Assembly: GCF_040802235.1 (NCBI RefSeq)
Contig: NC_133156.1
Span: 189,417,851-189,481,850, forward strand
DNA length: 64,000 bases
Source: Manis javanica
Taxonomy: Eukaryota; Chordata; Mammalia; Pholidota; Manidae
Direction: 5' to 3'
Below are positions 27,101 through 36,256 of the stretch, in pieces. Each line of letters starts with the position of its first letter. Positions within the stretch are counted from its first letter, which is position 1. A program made the translations under genes and the position numbers. The notes under the pieces were generated by a model. It was not told the DNA's origin and searched no databases. It saw only the letters and a list, made by a program, of their open reading frames with translations.

Positions 27101-30100
27101 AATATATAAAGTATGATAATTCCCCAAATAAACCAATTTTAATATGATACATATTTATATTCCCAAATATCCTTGTTTATAAAGAACACTAAAAGTACTG
27201 TATAGGGTTAGTTTATATCATGGCCTTTACATGTTTTTGATTCTGTCATTTTTTCCTGTTCCCTTCCAGAATAGGTACAGGGAGTAGAGGAAGAAATTAT
27301 TCCCCTTCCCTTTTTAGAATGCAAGCCCCTTATGGATTTACTTCTGTATCTCACTGCTTACAACAGTGCTTGGCACATAGTTGGAGCTAAAATATTTGAT
27401 GAAGGAATAGTTGGGTCTTGTAAAATTCTACTAGAAACTTGGAAATGTAAAATAACTGTATGGAAGCAAACCTAACATGCTTTAAAAACTGTTATTCATA
27501 TATACGTGCATTGAGAAGGTTGGAAATTTAGTGCCCAATAGTTTCAGCTATTGTCAGCAAAATTGTTTATGTCACTAGTTCTAATGATACCGTCTTATGA
27601 AGCAATCAATGAACAGTTACCTCACTTCATTCATTAAACAGAACACCACTGAACCTCTACAAATACCTGGTACTATTTTAGCTGAGAAAAATCTATTAGT
27701 GATTCATATGCAAGAAACAAGAGGATATAAACCGGGGCTCCAGGGAGGCAGGGTGTAGTGAAGAGAAGGCCTCTAGGGCTGGACTTTATGGGTTCAAATC
27801 CTGACATCACAACTTACTAGCTTTATGTTCTTGGGCAAGCTACTTAACCTCTCTATATTCAATTTCCCACAGAAAAATGGAAATAGGAGCTACCTAACAA
27901 ACAAGGTAGTTGTAAAGACTGAGTTAACATACAAAGCATTAAGAATGTACGCACTAGAATTATAACAAGTATTATATATAATTATAGGTCAGTCCCTATA
28001 AAATTTTCCATTAAGCACTCTTTTAGCCTGTGGTTCTCTACTTAAAAGTCTGTTACTCTCTTCTAGACTGTGACCTTCTACCCCCATAGCACTCTGCCTT
28101 TGACTCAAATTTGCAGGCCCATATAGTGTTCAACAAATATTTGTTGAATAAATGAAAGCAGGGTTAAGAAAAACATGAACATATGCTCCTTAAACATAAA
28201 GCAAGCTGGGATAAGAAATAAGGGGGAAAGGGAATATTACTATTTGTAAAGCTTAATCTCCCAGTAAATCAGGTAGATGGTTAGAGTGGAATAATGTAGT
28301 CATTTTTTGGTGTTAATTTTAGTTACTAAAAAAATGTGTTCACATTATCAACTCCTTAGTGAAGGGGTTGTGGCCAACTAGTGACAGCTAATTCTACTTC
28401 AGCAGTTTCCTTTTTCTGTATCTTTGTGCAAAATTATTTTCACAGGTAGGTAATTCCATCTCGTTAAGAGTATTATGGAGCCTAGTTAGTGTCTGAAGGT
28501 TTGATGATGAAAGCGGTAAGAAAGTGCTCATTTGGTTCTTTCTGCTCTTTGCAACACTGCAGTTGAAAAGCAGGAGGGTGGGAGATTCACGCTGACTTTT
28601 CACAATGTTACAGCATGAAGACAGGTTACTATTCTTTGCTCAGCTATCTGGGCAGTCTGCCAAGAACCAAAGGAGAATGTCTTTGCTCTTGGCAGGGCGC
28701 TAATGACCTTCCTGCTGATGCAGGCTCTGTTTTGTGAATGTTCTGAAGTCCCCGTTGCAAAGCTTGAATTAAGTATTCCTTCTGTTTATTCTACAGAAAG
28801 ACCCATGTATTCCTTTCTCACTTTCTGATTTATATTTTTGTGATTTTTGACATACAGTATCATTCAGATTCCTTCGTAGTTTTTTCTTGCTGTCACTCCC
28901 TATGTGCACAAGGAACTTCCTTCTTCAAAAAACTGCTTTGAAAAGCTTACAAAGACAGTTCTTTTCTAACTCAGTGACTGTTCACACTTTCCAGTGGCAA
29001 GGAGATACTGAGTCACGTGAGAATTTCCTGTCAGTTTCAGCAAACTCATGGGAGGCTCTTTCCTCATGGAAGTCTGTTATCTGGTACCTGAGTGGCCTTT
29101 CAGGGTGAGGCCTGGCTTTATCTGGTATGTAGCAAAACAATTTGAGTGGGAGGCTCAGGGTCTCTGTGGGACCTTGGAAAACAAAATCATTTGACTTTGC
29201 CAGGTTGCTTTTTTTAAGACTAGAAGAAATAATCTTCAGTTCTAGAATTCCAGTATTCCAAAGGTATAAAAGCTATCAGGTAATATAAATGCTGATAGTT
29301 TAGTTTGTATTTGCAGTTTGAGCTTGTATCTTTATCCAGAACTTCAGTTACTAAAAATACATTTTCAAAATGACTTAAGTATCTGCCATGTGACACAGTA
29401 TGGTACAATGCAGAGTGTGAGACTCCCTGGGGGTAAACTGTTGTGTGACCTTGAGCAAATCACATTCTCTTTGGGTTTCAATAAACTCAATTTTAACACA
29501 TGAAGGGGGAGATTTGTCAAGATGATCTTGAAAAGGCCCTACCCAGTTCTAAAACTATACAGTCTGAGGTACTTTGTTAAGTACCTCTGCTTGCTAAGAT
29601 TATTAGGTAAGAAACCACCGAAACTATCATTTAAATGACTGCTTATGTTATCTAAGTAGAAATCTACTTTTAATAGTCAGGAGTTAGTAGCTGTCCCCAC
29701 TGCCCCCTAAAGGTAGAGGCAGTAATCCCCTTCCCTTGAAAACATGTCTTTTAAGATTCTGGAAAATTTCCAATCCATTCAAATATTTCCCCACCATCTC
29801 CACCCATTTTAGTGATTTGAGATAACCGAGAAAAATAGTGTCCCTGTAGATACAAGTACTGAAGCAAGTTCTCTCTGTCTGATGTCAAATGTCACCTTCA
29901 AACAGTATGCAGATTATTCCTACGTCAGAGTTCCCTCACCCAATCCCCTTCTCCCTTTTAGCAGCCTCAAGATAAGGAGATGCAGTTATCCACATCTTCA
30001 ATGACAAGATGGTTACACTGTGTAATATTTTTAAAAGTCATGGTTCTGTAATTTGTAACATAAGATCAGTAAATAATATCCGCTAGTTATTTGGCAAGTG

Positions 30101-30661
30101 ATGCGGTCACTGACATTACAAAAGATTAATGACAGAGGACTCGTGAAATTAGACATGGCGGAAACGCGTTTTCCGAAAAGGTAGATAGTAATCTGCAACA
30201 TCTGGTACGCATTACCTTCACGGTACAGGGCTTTCTGCTTCAAAGGGATTGCGATAAAAGCTCTTAAAAACACAGTGGGCTTAAGAGGAGAAATGGAGTT
30301 AGGGCCCAATACCCGTTTCCATATCAATCCTATCGTCCTTATCAGATCCCAGGGCTAGCTTTGGAAAAAATCCGCACCTTCATATTTGGTTCCCCACGCC
30401 ATGCAGCAGGACTGAGATCGCGTCTCTCCAAGGACAGGGATTTCTCCAGAGTCCTTCTAAGGCACCCCCTTCCCCGAGGTGGAAATAAACTCCTTCAATT
30501 ATGGGGCCACTGCGACAGTCCCTAGATGAGTCGGTTTCCAAAGGGCGCGAAGGACAGAGCCTTGCACAGCCGCCCTCCAGAAGTCCTTCAAGCTCCAAGA
30601 AATCCCACACAAGGGCGGGAAGGCCGGAGGTGAGCAGGATCCAGGGGCCCACACTCACCAT
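12073..30661 (-). CDS. MDH1: Malate dehydrogenase 1, cytosolic (complete gene, 9 coding exons)
   Basis: Catalyses malate + NAD+ <-> oxaloacetate + NADH in the cytosol and serves the malate-aspartate shuttle. Exons joined in order, 30659-30661, 25654-25752, 24740-24836, 22314-22489, 20361-20483, 13958-14134, 13311-13424, 12749-12838 and 12073-12198, give 334 codons plus stop with no frame break, the usual length of the mammalian enzyme. All introns have GT donors and AG acceptors. Visible residues: dinucleotide-binding GAAGQIA near residues 11-17; active-site loop arginines R92 and R98 ([10 protein letters not shown]); D159 and R162 (RLDHNR); catalytic H187 (GNHSS). A TGA lies in frame upstream of the start and no in-frame ATG lies between them, so the ATG at 30661 is the start. 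The gene is driven from the CpG island at 30.4-31.7 kb. Identity is near certain; expression is inferred. Confidence 0.98.
12749..12838 (-). CDS. MDH1: MDH1 exon 8 (residues 264-293)
   Basis: 90 bases, 30 codons, from GEFVSMG to FPVTIK, including [12 protein letters not shown]. Acceptor TACTTTCAG, donor GTAATG. Confidence 0.97.
13060..13235 (-). repeat. MIR SINE fragment
   Basis: Plus-strand reading shows the reverse complement of MIR: TATATCATCTCATTTAACC, then CACAACCCTGTGGGTA, a degraded lowered-fidelity 'fraction of zeros' block, and a decayed GGTTACTTGCATAG. It lies within MDH1 intron 7. Confidence 0.7.
13311..13424 (-). CDS. MDH1: MDH1 exon 7 (residues 226-263)
   Basis: 114 bases, 38 codons, [10 protein letters not shown] through WFGTPE, the helical part of the C-terminal domain. 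Acceptor CCACCCAG, donor GTGAGG. Confidence 0.97.
13958..14134 (-). CDS. MDH1: MDH1 exon 6 (residues 167-225, catalytic His)
   Basis: 177 bases, 59 codons, phase 0. It contains [18 protein letters not shown] with the catalytic histidine H187, and [11 protein letters not shown] at its end. Acceptor AACAAG, donor GTAAGA. Confidence 0.97.
15235..15860 (+). repeat. Old L1M/HAL1-type 3' end
   Basis: Sense-oriented terminal sequence of an old L1/HAL1 family: GGGAAACAACTCAAAAG near the start, then ATACAACAACTTGGATAG and the tail GGTGATGGGTACCCATGA. Diverged; the family name is approximate. It is antisense to MDH1. Confidence 0.6.
17365..17560 (-). repeat. MIR SINE, minus orientation
   Basis: Contains the reverse complement of the MIR 3' half: CTCATTTAATCAATGTAACTACCC, read here as the partly decayed 'tcatttaatc..caac' block, then GGAGGTAGATATTATCCCATTTTATAG. 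Directly abuts a plus-oriented MIR. Confidence 0.7.
17561..17780 (+). repeat. MIR SINE, plus orientation
   Basis: Recognisable MIR core: GAGTCAGGTAAATCTGGG, ATCACTTACTAGTTATATAA, CTTTGAGCAGGTTCCCTGACC, then TTATCTATAAAACAGGGATA. Together with its inverted neighbour it makes a potential foldback of about 200 bases in the MDH1 pre-mRNA. Confidence 0.75.
18090..19062 (+). mobile_element. 5'-truncated L1 (ORF2 C-terminus and 3' UTR)
   Basis: Plus-strand L1 starting in the ORF2 C-terminal region (the reading around 18095-18180 gives [13 protein letters not shown]-like text, then [10 protein letters not shown]). It runs through the zinc-knuckle region and ORF2 end, a GGGGAGGGAGGGAGAAGGGG purine-rich 3' UTR stretch and a terminal A-run near 19050-19062. 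ORF2 is broken by frameshifts. It is antisense to MDH1, as is usual for L1 in introns. Confidence 0.88.
20361..20483 (-). CDS. MDH1: MDH1 exon 5 (residues 126-166)
   Basis: 123 bases, 41 codons, phase 0 at both ends. It begins [12 protein letters not shown] (NAD-binding strand) and ends in [11 protein letters not shown], which holds the proton-relay Asp (D159) and substrate-binding Arg (R162). Acceptor CTAG, donor GTAACT. Confidence 0.97.
20925..21090 (+). repeat. MER5A-like hAT-Charlie DNA transposon fragment
   Basis: Shows AATTAACTGGGATATTTGC, AAATACAGATTTCCAGGTCC and CCCACCCACTCCACACC followed by TGAATCACTC, the arrangement of the MER5A body. Terminal repeats are decayed. Orientation is tentative. 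Confidence 0.6.
21185..21460 (-). repeat. Old L1M-type 3' UTR fragment with (CA)n
   Basis: AACTTACAGAAAAGCTGCAAG and the following 'ATTCCATTTACCCAGAT' block belong to the same old repeat as the target site at 47390-47520 and 54791-54960. A CA-rich microsatellite (about 21297-21328) lies inside. Confidence 0.5.
22314..22489 (-). CDS. MDH1: MDH1 exon 4 (residues 67-125, active-site loop)
   Basis: 176 bases, completing a split Asp codon and giving 59 residues in all. It contains [20 protein letters not shown], the mobile active-site loop whose arginines (R92, R98) bind the dicarboxylate substrate. The donor is GTGACC after AAG, a weaker match to consensus than the other MDH1 donors; the exon still ends exactly in phase with exon 5. 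Confidence 0.97.
22880..23110 (-). repeat. MIR fragment with internal local duplications
   Basis: AATGTTTACTGAGGAGTTCTG and GTGCCAGGAACAATGCTAAG are the reverse complement of the MIR 3' end; TTTACAGATGAAAACAATGAGG is the inner part. Beyond it GAGGTTTAAAAAG, ACTAGTTG and GTGGCTGTA recur two or three times over 22993-23090, so this end has been locally duplicated. Confidence 0.6.
23215..23575 (+). mobile_element. MaLR-like solitary LTR (MLT1/MST type)
   Basis: Contains the characteristic order: GGGTCCCCACAAAATTC, AACCTAATCCTTAATGTGATG, TTGGGGCCTTTGGGAGGTAA, GAATGGGATTAGCATCCTC, CCATATGAGGACACAATTAA, GACTTCCCAGCCTCCAGAAC and a TATAGCAGCTCAAATGACTAAGACA-like end. No internal sequence. The exact subfamily was not resolved. 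Confidence 0.65.
24740..24836 (-). CDS. MDH1: MDH1 exon 3 (residues 35-66 and first base of 67)
   Basis: 97 bases, 32 codons plus one base, so it ends in phase 1. It encodes [14 protein letters not shown] followed by the [10 protein letters not shown] segment; the Asp after LVLL is the NAD ribose-binding acidic residue of this family. Acceptor TTTGGCAG, donor GTGAGT. Confidence 0.97.
24837..25653 (-). other. MDH1 intron 2
   Basis: 817 bases with no recognisable repeat, motif or open frame of note. Confidence 0.9.
25654..25752 (-). CDS. MDH1: MDH1 exon 2 (residues 2-34)
   Basis: 99 bases, phase 0 to phase 0, 33 codons beginning [14 protein letters not shown]. It carries the first beta strand and the glycine-rich nucleotide-binding turn of the Rossmann fold. 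The acceptor is CATTCCAG before it and the donor GTAGGT after it. The N-terminal residues after Met match the known mammalian protein. Confidence 0.97.
27310..27415 (+). repeat. L2 3'-end fragment
   Basis: AATGCAAGCCCCTTATGGA, then ACAGTGCTTGGCACATAGT and a decayed AATATTTGATGAAGGAATAG, the usual L2 3' end order. Confidence 0.7.
27753..27970 (+). repeat. MIR SINE
   Basis: AGGGCTGGACTTTATGGGTT, CAAATCCTGACATCACAACT, TACTAGCTTTATGTTCTTGG and GCAAGCTACTTAACCTCTCT in MIR order, followed by the 3' half. Confidence 0.85.
28040..28160 (+). repeat. L2 3'-end fragment
   Basis: CTAGACTGTGACCTTCTACC through to CAACAAATATTTGTTGAATA and AATGAA, the L2 terminal sequence. Confidence 0.75.
29400..29565 (+). 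repeat. MIR-type fragment
   Basis: TTGTGTGACCTTGAGCAAAT, CACATTCTCTTTGGGTTTCA, then a short purine stretch and GGCCCTACCCAGTTCTAAAA. MIR-family core with a variant 3' half. Confidence 0.55.
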
Positions 30662-30770
30662 GACTGGGAAATCCGCGTGCAATTTCAGCAACTGCAAAAT
30701 GCGTCTCACGGAGTTAGGTCACCTCCACCGCAGGACCGACTCGGAAAGAAGGAGCAGTGTTAGAAAGAAA
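30659..30770 (-). CDS. MDH1: MDH1 exon 1 (5' UTR plus initiator ATG only)
   Basis: The ATG occupies 30661-30659 and is followed at once by the donor GTGAGT (30658-30653), so exon 1 codes for the initiator methionine alone. The rest of the exon is 5' UTR. Its upstream edge is not defined by sequence; 30770 is a guess from the nearby promoter motifs. Reading upstream in frame gives 16 sense codons from a GTG, then proline, asparagine and serine codons, then a TGA, so no ATG-started extension is possible. Confidence 0.9.
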
Positions 30771-30795
30771 AGGCTCGGCTCCCTGCCGCTACGCC

Positions 30796-30813
30796 CTCTG
30801 GGAACTGTAGTTT
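30796..30813 (-). promoter_or_regulatory. ZNF143/SBS-type motif, minus orientation
   Basis: Minus-strand reading AAACTACAGTTCCCAGAG matches the ACTACAnnTCCC core bound by ZNF143 (with THAP11/HCFC1) at housekeeping promoters. It lies about 135 bases upstream of the MDH1 ATG. Confidence 0.75.
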
Positions 30814-30863
30814 ACGCTGCTCAGATTCCGGCGCAATCTCCAATGCATTTCTTTCAAGTGTTG

Positions 30864-30880
30864 AACTACACTTCCCGAGG
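30864..30880 (+). promoter_or_regulatory. ZNF143/SBS-type motif, plus orientation
   Basis: AACTACACTTCCCGAGG, a second ACTACAnnTCCC core, in the opposite orientation to the motif 51 bases to its left. The paired facing arrangement fits a bidirectional promoter. Confidence 0.75.
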
Positions 30881-30954
30881 TCAGAGGGTCACCGCACGCT
30901 CTTCTTTCTGCGCTCTTCGATATGACAAAGTAGTCCCCGAAGGCGAGTCGCTGT

Positions 30955-30960
30955 GATTGG
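30955..30960 (-). promoter_or_regulatory. Inverted CCAAT box (NF-Y)
   Basis: GATTGG on the plus strand, in context GTGATTGGAGG, a good NF-Y site. It lies between the ZNF143 motifs and the presumed WDPCP leader. Confidence 0.5.
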
Positions 30961-31229
30961 AGGACTGTGACGGGCGGTTGACTTGAGCTCAGGCGTTAAG
31001 GACCTGCCGGATGGCTTCCAGCAATTGGCGGAAGCCCAGACAGATGCTTTCTGCAAATCACTCACACGTGCGCAACCGAGACTTCGTCCCCAAGGGTAAA
31101 CGTGGGAGGCAAAGAGACCTTCCGCTGCGTAAAGCGACTCGACCCGGAAACAAAATCTTTTTAAACCACTATTCAGGCTCCGGCGGGCGGGAGGAATTGA
31201 CGTGTCGGGAAGACCGGGCGGCTTCGCAG

Positions 31230-31242
31230 GTTGCTAAGCAAC
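31230..31242. promoter_or_regulatory. RFX X-box palindrome
   Basis: GTTGCTAAGCAAC: half-sites GTTGCT and AGCAAC are exact inverted copies with a one-base spacer, fitting the RFX X-box (GTNRCC-RGYAAC type). RFX factors drive ciliary genes. The presumed gene to the right, WDPCP, is a ciliogenesis and planar cell polarity effector, so the site is in a fitting place. Confidence 0.75.
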
Positions 31243-31671
31243 GAGGCCGCGGAGCCCTTGCCAGTACGGGCCACCGGGCAGTACCTGAAAACCCAGCGAC
31301 CACGACGCGCCCTGCCGGGTCTCTCTTCCCTCGCAGGGCACCCCGCCCCGGGCAGTGGCCGCTGACCAAGTGAGGCGGTGCAGGGACGCCCCGTCTGAGG
31401 TGGCCCGAGGCTGCGCATCTTCCCCACTCCGGAGGCAGGTGAGCCGGGGCCCGAGAGCGAGGGGTTTTCGTTTACCCTCAGTGTCGGAATGTCATGTGCG
31501 CGTCCCGAGTTGTCTTTCTCTTCCCTGGTGCTGATCTACTGGGCCGGTGCCGGCGAACTCGCGGGTCTGTCTCGGTGCAGTCAAGGCAACAGAGGTCTGA
31601 GGGGCTCCGTGTCCTGAAGTTCGCGCCCCCTCCCCGCTTTAAGGTGCAGCTCTTTTAAAGTTGAATAAATA

Positions 31672-31692
31672 ATGAGCGCTTCTTTGTCGGAG
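31672..31692 (+). other. Alternative short first coding exon ending at a strong donor
   Basis: ATG at 31672 opens seven codons (MSASLSE) that end in GAG|GTGAGC, phase 0. It is in the CpG island in the direction away from MDH1. It does not match the WDPCP N-terminus I remember. It could be an alternative start exon or chance. Confidence 0.2.
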
Positions 31693-32764
31693 GTGAGCCC
31701 CTCCCTTCAGAGTTTATAGTCCACGAATGTAACTCTTCTAAAACCTCCGTGAACGTTGACACTTGCCCATTCTCTCTTGGAAACTGGATGCTCTTTAAAC
31801 CATCCTGACCTTTAAATTAGTCAAACCTGCATTTCTAAGGAACGCGTGTAAGCTGAGTGGGACACAGTGGTTGTTTCAGACAGACCCTCAAGTGGTAAAG
31901 CAATTTAAGAGGTTGTCGTTTAAAATTAATACTGCCCAAAACAATTGTTGTGCTCTTTGAAACCTTGTTTCATATGGATGTTAAAAGGACGGTGTGATGC
32001 TCTGGAATAGTATATATGTAATGAAAATAAATAAAATGTCTATATTAGACAACATTGGTACAACTTCTATTTTTTCTCTATCACTGGTAATTGAACGCCA
32101 AGTGGTATCTTTTTCTCTCTTCAGTTTGGAGCAAAAAAACGTACCACCTACTTTCCAACTTGATCTAGCAATAGCATTTATCATAGCTAAATGACTCTTT
32201 CCTCCTCGAATCACTTTATTCACTTGACTGCCAGTGCACTTTGCTGGCTTTCCTCTATGCCACTGGTTGCCTCTTCTTGGGATGCATTGCAAGTTCTTTT
32301 TATCTCTGATCTCTGAACTTTGGAATGCCTTTATTCTTCTATCTACACTTTAATCCCTGAGTGATCTAATTCATGAATTGAATGGTTACAAATGTCACTT
32401 CTATGTCAAACCCTCTCCCCTTCCCCTGAGATATTTGTGTCTAACCCTGAATTCTAGTCTACCTACTTTCTAGTATGTCTGCTTACTTTTCTTTTTATTT
32501 TCACTTGATTTTTCTAATCATGATTTACATTGCTTTACAGTGTTTTCTACCGGGTGATTGTATGTTGAAGTGAAACACCATACCGAAACACCATACTCTG
32601 TGATACAGATAACATGAACTGCAATTTCCTCAGTTCTAAGATGTTGATTGTGGATGAGATTATGAGATTTCAAAAGGTGGAGTAGTAAAGAGCTGGGGCT
32701 CAGTATGAGGAGTGGCTTAATAAACTAGCCAGGAGAATGTAAGGCAAGAGTTTTAGGATGTGGT

Positions 32765-33040
32765 ACTTTGTTAGGCTCTGGGGATTTAGATATTATTATG
32801 AAACAATTGCTGTCTTTTTATATCCTCCAGTACAGCAGGGGACACAGGTAGGTAAATCTGCAGTAGTATAATGGTTTGATATAATAGGTTAGTAATAGGT
32901 AGAGAGTTAGTAGCCCTGGGCTGCCAGGGCTTCACAAAGGAGGTGCTGCTTGAATGAGGACAAATGGATGTTTCTGCCAGGCAGCTAGGGTAGGAGACAG
33001 AACCACATTTGCAATGTTGCAGGTAGGCTTTTGGGTTGGC
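32765..33040 (-). repeat. L2 fragment, minus orientation
   Basis: TTTGTTAGGCTCTGGGGATT at the left, a decayed middle, then GGCTTCACAAAGGAGGTGCT and GAATGAGGACAAATGGATG, the order of L2 read in reverse. Confidence 0.6.
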
Positions 33041-36000
33041 GGTAAGACAACTTGCAAACATACAGGTTTTCAGTTACTGATTTTCTTGTAGACTACGTTG
33101 TCCAAGACTGTAGCCACTAGTCAACATGTACCTATTAAATTTAAATTAATTTAAATTAAATAATATTTAAAAATCCAGTTCGTTAGTCACAGTAGCTACA
33201 TTTCTAGTGCCCAGTAGTCATGTGACAGGATTTCAAACATTTTCATTATCACGAAGTTCTATTGCACAGCTGCTAGAATTTAGTGGAAGCAAGGCATCAC
33301 CCAGAGCAGGAACAGCTGCAGCATATCTCGGCAGGGATTGTGGGTGGGAGCAGGGCATTTCTTTTGCCCTGGCTGTCCTATGGAGTATATAGTTGTCTGT
33401 GATATTGTCTACATGGGAAGAGTCCTGTCAGAGGCAAGAAAGAAATCCACTTCATGTCTTAACCATTGCCTTTTTATTCTGGAAGAACTCACATTAACAG
33501 TCCTGGAATGTCTATTTAAAATGTTTACAAACATTGCAGTGTTCTGGATATTAAACCAGACTTAGCATCAGCAAGCCCGTATCCTCCGGAGTTGAGAAAG
33601 CAGTCATTGCCTAAATTTTACTGAACAACGTATGTCTGCTGCTCTCTTATTCTGGAATGCCTGTGTCTCTGCACACATTCTAAGTAGATGAAAAAGCGTG
33701 TGCCACATGTAGAGGCTTGAATTAGAATGGCTGGTTCAGAACCTACCAATAATGGGGTTTAAGAGAGAAAGGAGCCCAGTTGGGGTGTCAGTGTACTTCA
33801 GTGTGTGCATCAGGTATATATTCATATGTGCTTTTTATGAATTGTCTTAATATAAGTTTTGTTTGGATATATTTGCTCTCTATGACCTTATCTGTATTAT
33901 GAGTTCTTCCTTTTAAATGTCCAGCTGGTTTTATAACTTAAAATATTTTCACTTTAGATTAAACAAACATTCTTTTTATAAATCAAACTTCACAATAATT
34001 GTCATTTCTGAGGAAGGAGAAAGATGAGAGAGATCACTGGAGAGGTGCTTTAAGTGTTGGTGGGTGGAGATATTGGGTATTCTATTATTATTTGCTCAAC
34101 TAAACTCACCACCCAGTTTAACAAAGACTATTATCAATCCCTTTCCAGAGACAATGTGTTGACACACATACTCATATATATATTTACTTTTGTGTGTTTA
34201 GCTATATTTTGTGATTATAAAAGAAGTCACTAGTTATTAAGTAATTACTCAATGCTTCTCTTATCCCCTTCTAACTAGAGATAATGAAAATCTGTTTTAT
34301 GTCACTACTAACAGCTCCACATGTAAAAAAAAAGTACTGCTATATAAGCACAAACATATCTACATTTTCTTGTAAATGTTTCCAAAGACAGATATAATAA
34401 TGCTCATTGTTTAAAAAAATCAAGATGTATGAAAAGTCTCTGAAGTGGGTTGATTTATGGTTTATAAGAGGTGGGGAAGAGTGGAAAGTGCTAGGCCTTG
34501 GACGTATGGGCTGGAGCTGGGACAGAAGAGTAGCAAAAAAGAAAGCAATTGAGTGTGAAGAAGGCTTAAAGGGAAGGAAAAAAGTTCTCACCAAACAAAT
34601 TCATTTGCATTATTCACGTTATACTTTAGCCAATCTACTTGCTGTGGCTGAAACATATTCTTCAGTTTTCTGTCTCCATATTTTATGGGTGCTTTTTTCT
34701 TAACTGGAAACTCATCCCGTTTCTGCCTGTTAAAATCCATTCCACCAGGCTCTTTTCAAGAGCCTGCTTCCCTCCTCCTGGAATAGTTTCAAACATACGG
34801 AACAGCTGAACAGTAAATATATTTTACAGTAATCTGAGTTCTGCCAAAACACAGAACTATACTGGTTATTTAAAAATTAAATATGAAGAACTGTTACCTA
34901 GAACAAGGAGGGCTGGTTAACTACTAAAAGGGGTATAGTCTAAGGGTCCCAGAAGTAGCAGGTACAAAAGAGCAGCCACTACTTCTAGACTGAGGAATAA
35001 AGACTGGAAGACGACCCTTCTTTCCAGAGGCTGTATGCAGACTTCTTCAAAAAGGGTACGTCTACCATGGCTAGTCTCAAGAAGCGCCCCCTGTCAGTGG
35101 GGACACTGGAGCCTGAGGCCACAGCTGGAACTTGTCTCCTCGTCAAGGCTGTTGGGCTCACACTGCAGGTTAATGAGGGAGGACCAGAATCTAGAAGGGA
35201 AATGTGAATCTGCTGCTATCATGTTACAGGGTCACTCAACCTCCCTCTCTACAGCTGGCAAAGGAGAAATGTTTGCAGGGTCTAGTCAGTGTCACAAAGC
35301 AAGGCAAAGAAAGGTAAATTTAGAGCTGAGAGATAATAAATTGATAACTGTCATACCCAAATATCCACCACCTTATTTTTACAATTGCTAAGCATTTTAC
35401 TCTATCATGTGCCTCCACATCTATCCACATGAAGTCTTTTTTGACTCCTCAGCCTATCACTGTTTATTTAAAATTTTGAGTTTACAATTATTTGCAAAAC
35501 TTACTATGGTGGAAAAAATCACTAACAATGGTTCCTTCTAGAGGTGGGAGTTGGGGTGGAAGATTGTCTGGAAATGGGCATGAGGGAACTTTTGGGTGAC
35601 AGTACTGTTCATATCTTGATAGGAATTTGGGTTATAGAGATCTAAGCTTTGTAAATGATACTTGAGATTTGTGCATTTCATATTTATAAGCTTTATGTAA
35701 AAATCTAAAAATTCTTAAACTCGTTAATGATAGGTATGTTGAAGTATTTAGGGGTGAAACATACAATGCCAGCAACTTTCTTTGAAATGCATTAAAAATG
35801 TCAACTGGATCGATAGATGTAGAAAGGGATGTGTAGTCCATAAAAATGTAAATATAGATGAAGCAAATCAGTAATATGAGGAAATGATGGATAGTAAAAT
35901 GTTAATTGTAGAATTTATGTGGTGTTATTATACATGTAACACTTTTCTGTGTTGATTATTAGACTGATAATTTCCGTGAGTTCAGAGACTTATACATCTG

Positions 36001-36256
36001 TCTGTGCTCATAGAACACAATATGACATCTTCCTCCCAATAGGTAGAAGTAAAAGCCTTTAAAATTGCCACTGTGGAAGTTGGAAGACTAATAATCTTGG
36101 CTTAGTGAACCTAATCAGTTTAAACTTTTCTGGCTAAGCAGAAATTTTGTAAATGGGAATTATGTTGGAAAATGATTGGAAGAAGGTGTGAAATACTGAG
36201 CGTATCAGAAATTTCACACATGTAATTCGACACTAATAAAAATTTATTATCAATTT

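Larger units (their letters stand above)
25753..30658 (-). other. MDH1 intron 1
   Basis: 4.9 kb between the ATG-only exon and exon 2. Its 5' end lies in the CpG island. Contains L2 and MIR fragments (27310-28160, 29400-29565). 25760-27300 and 28170-29390 show nothing I can name. Confidence 0.9.
30900..31438 (+). other. Candidate first (non-coding) exon of WDPCP
   Basis: Inferred from synteny: WDPCP starts head-to-head with MDH1 in other mammals. A strong plus-strand donor, GGAGGCAG|GTGAGC, sits at 31438/31439. The exon start is not defined. I could not find the WDPCP N-terminal coding sequence here or anywhere downstream in the window, so this would be 5' UTR. An alternative donor lies at 31692/31693. 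Confidence 0.35.
30400..31700. promoter_or_regulatory. CpG island / head-to-head promoter between MDH1 and the presumed WDPCP
   Basis: CG dinucleotides are frequent here and scarce elsewhere in the window; base composition turns GC-rich. MDH1 exon 1 leaves to the left on the minus strand. In other mammals WDPCP starts head-to-head with MDH1, its transcript slightly overlapping the MDH1 5' end. Motifs listed separately: two facing ZNF143/SBS sites, an inverted CCAAT box, an RFX X-box. No TATA box is seen near the MDH1 ATG. Open frames in this island on both strands look like by-products of its composition. Confidence 0.88.

Noticed and set aside
30659-30709. N-terminal extension of MDH1 from an upstream GTG
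   Set aside because: No ATG in frame, a TGA lies just further upstream, and the ATG at 30661 matches the known start.
30380-31427. Open frames of 65-150 codons on both strands in the CpG island
   Set aside because: GC-rich sequence has few stops; the frames overlap each other, cross the MDH1 start and resemble no known protein.
34980-35330. Slightly GC-richer stretch with a 118-codon frame
   Set aside because: No splice context or familiar protein; could be an old repeat. Not supported as an exon.
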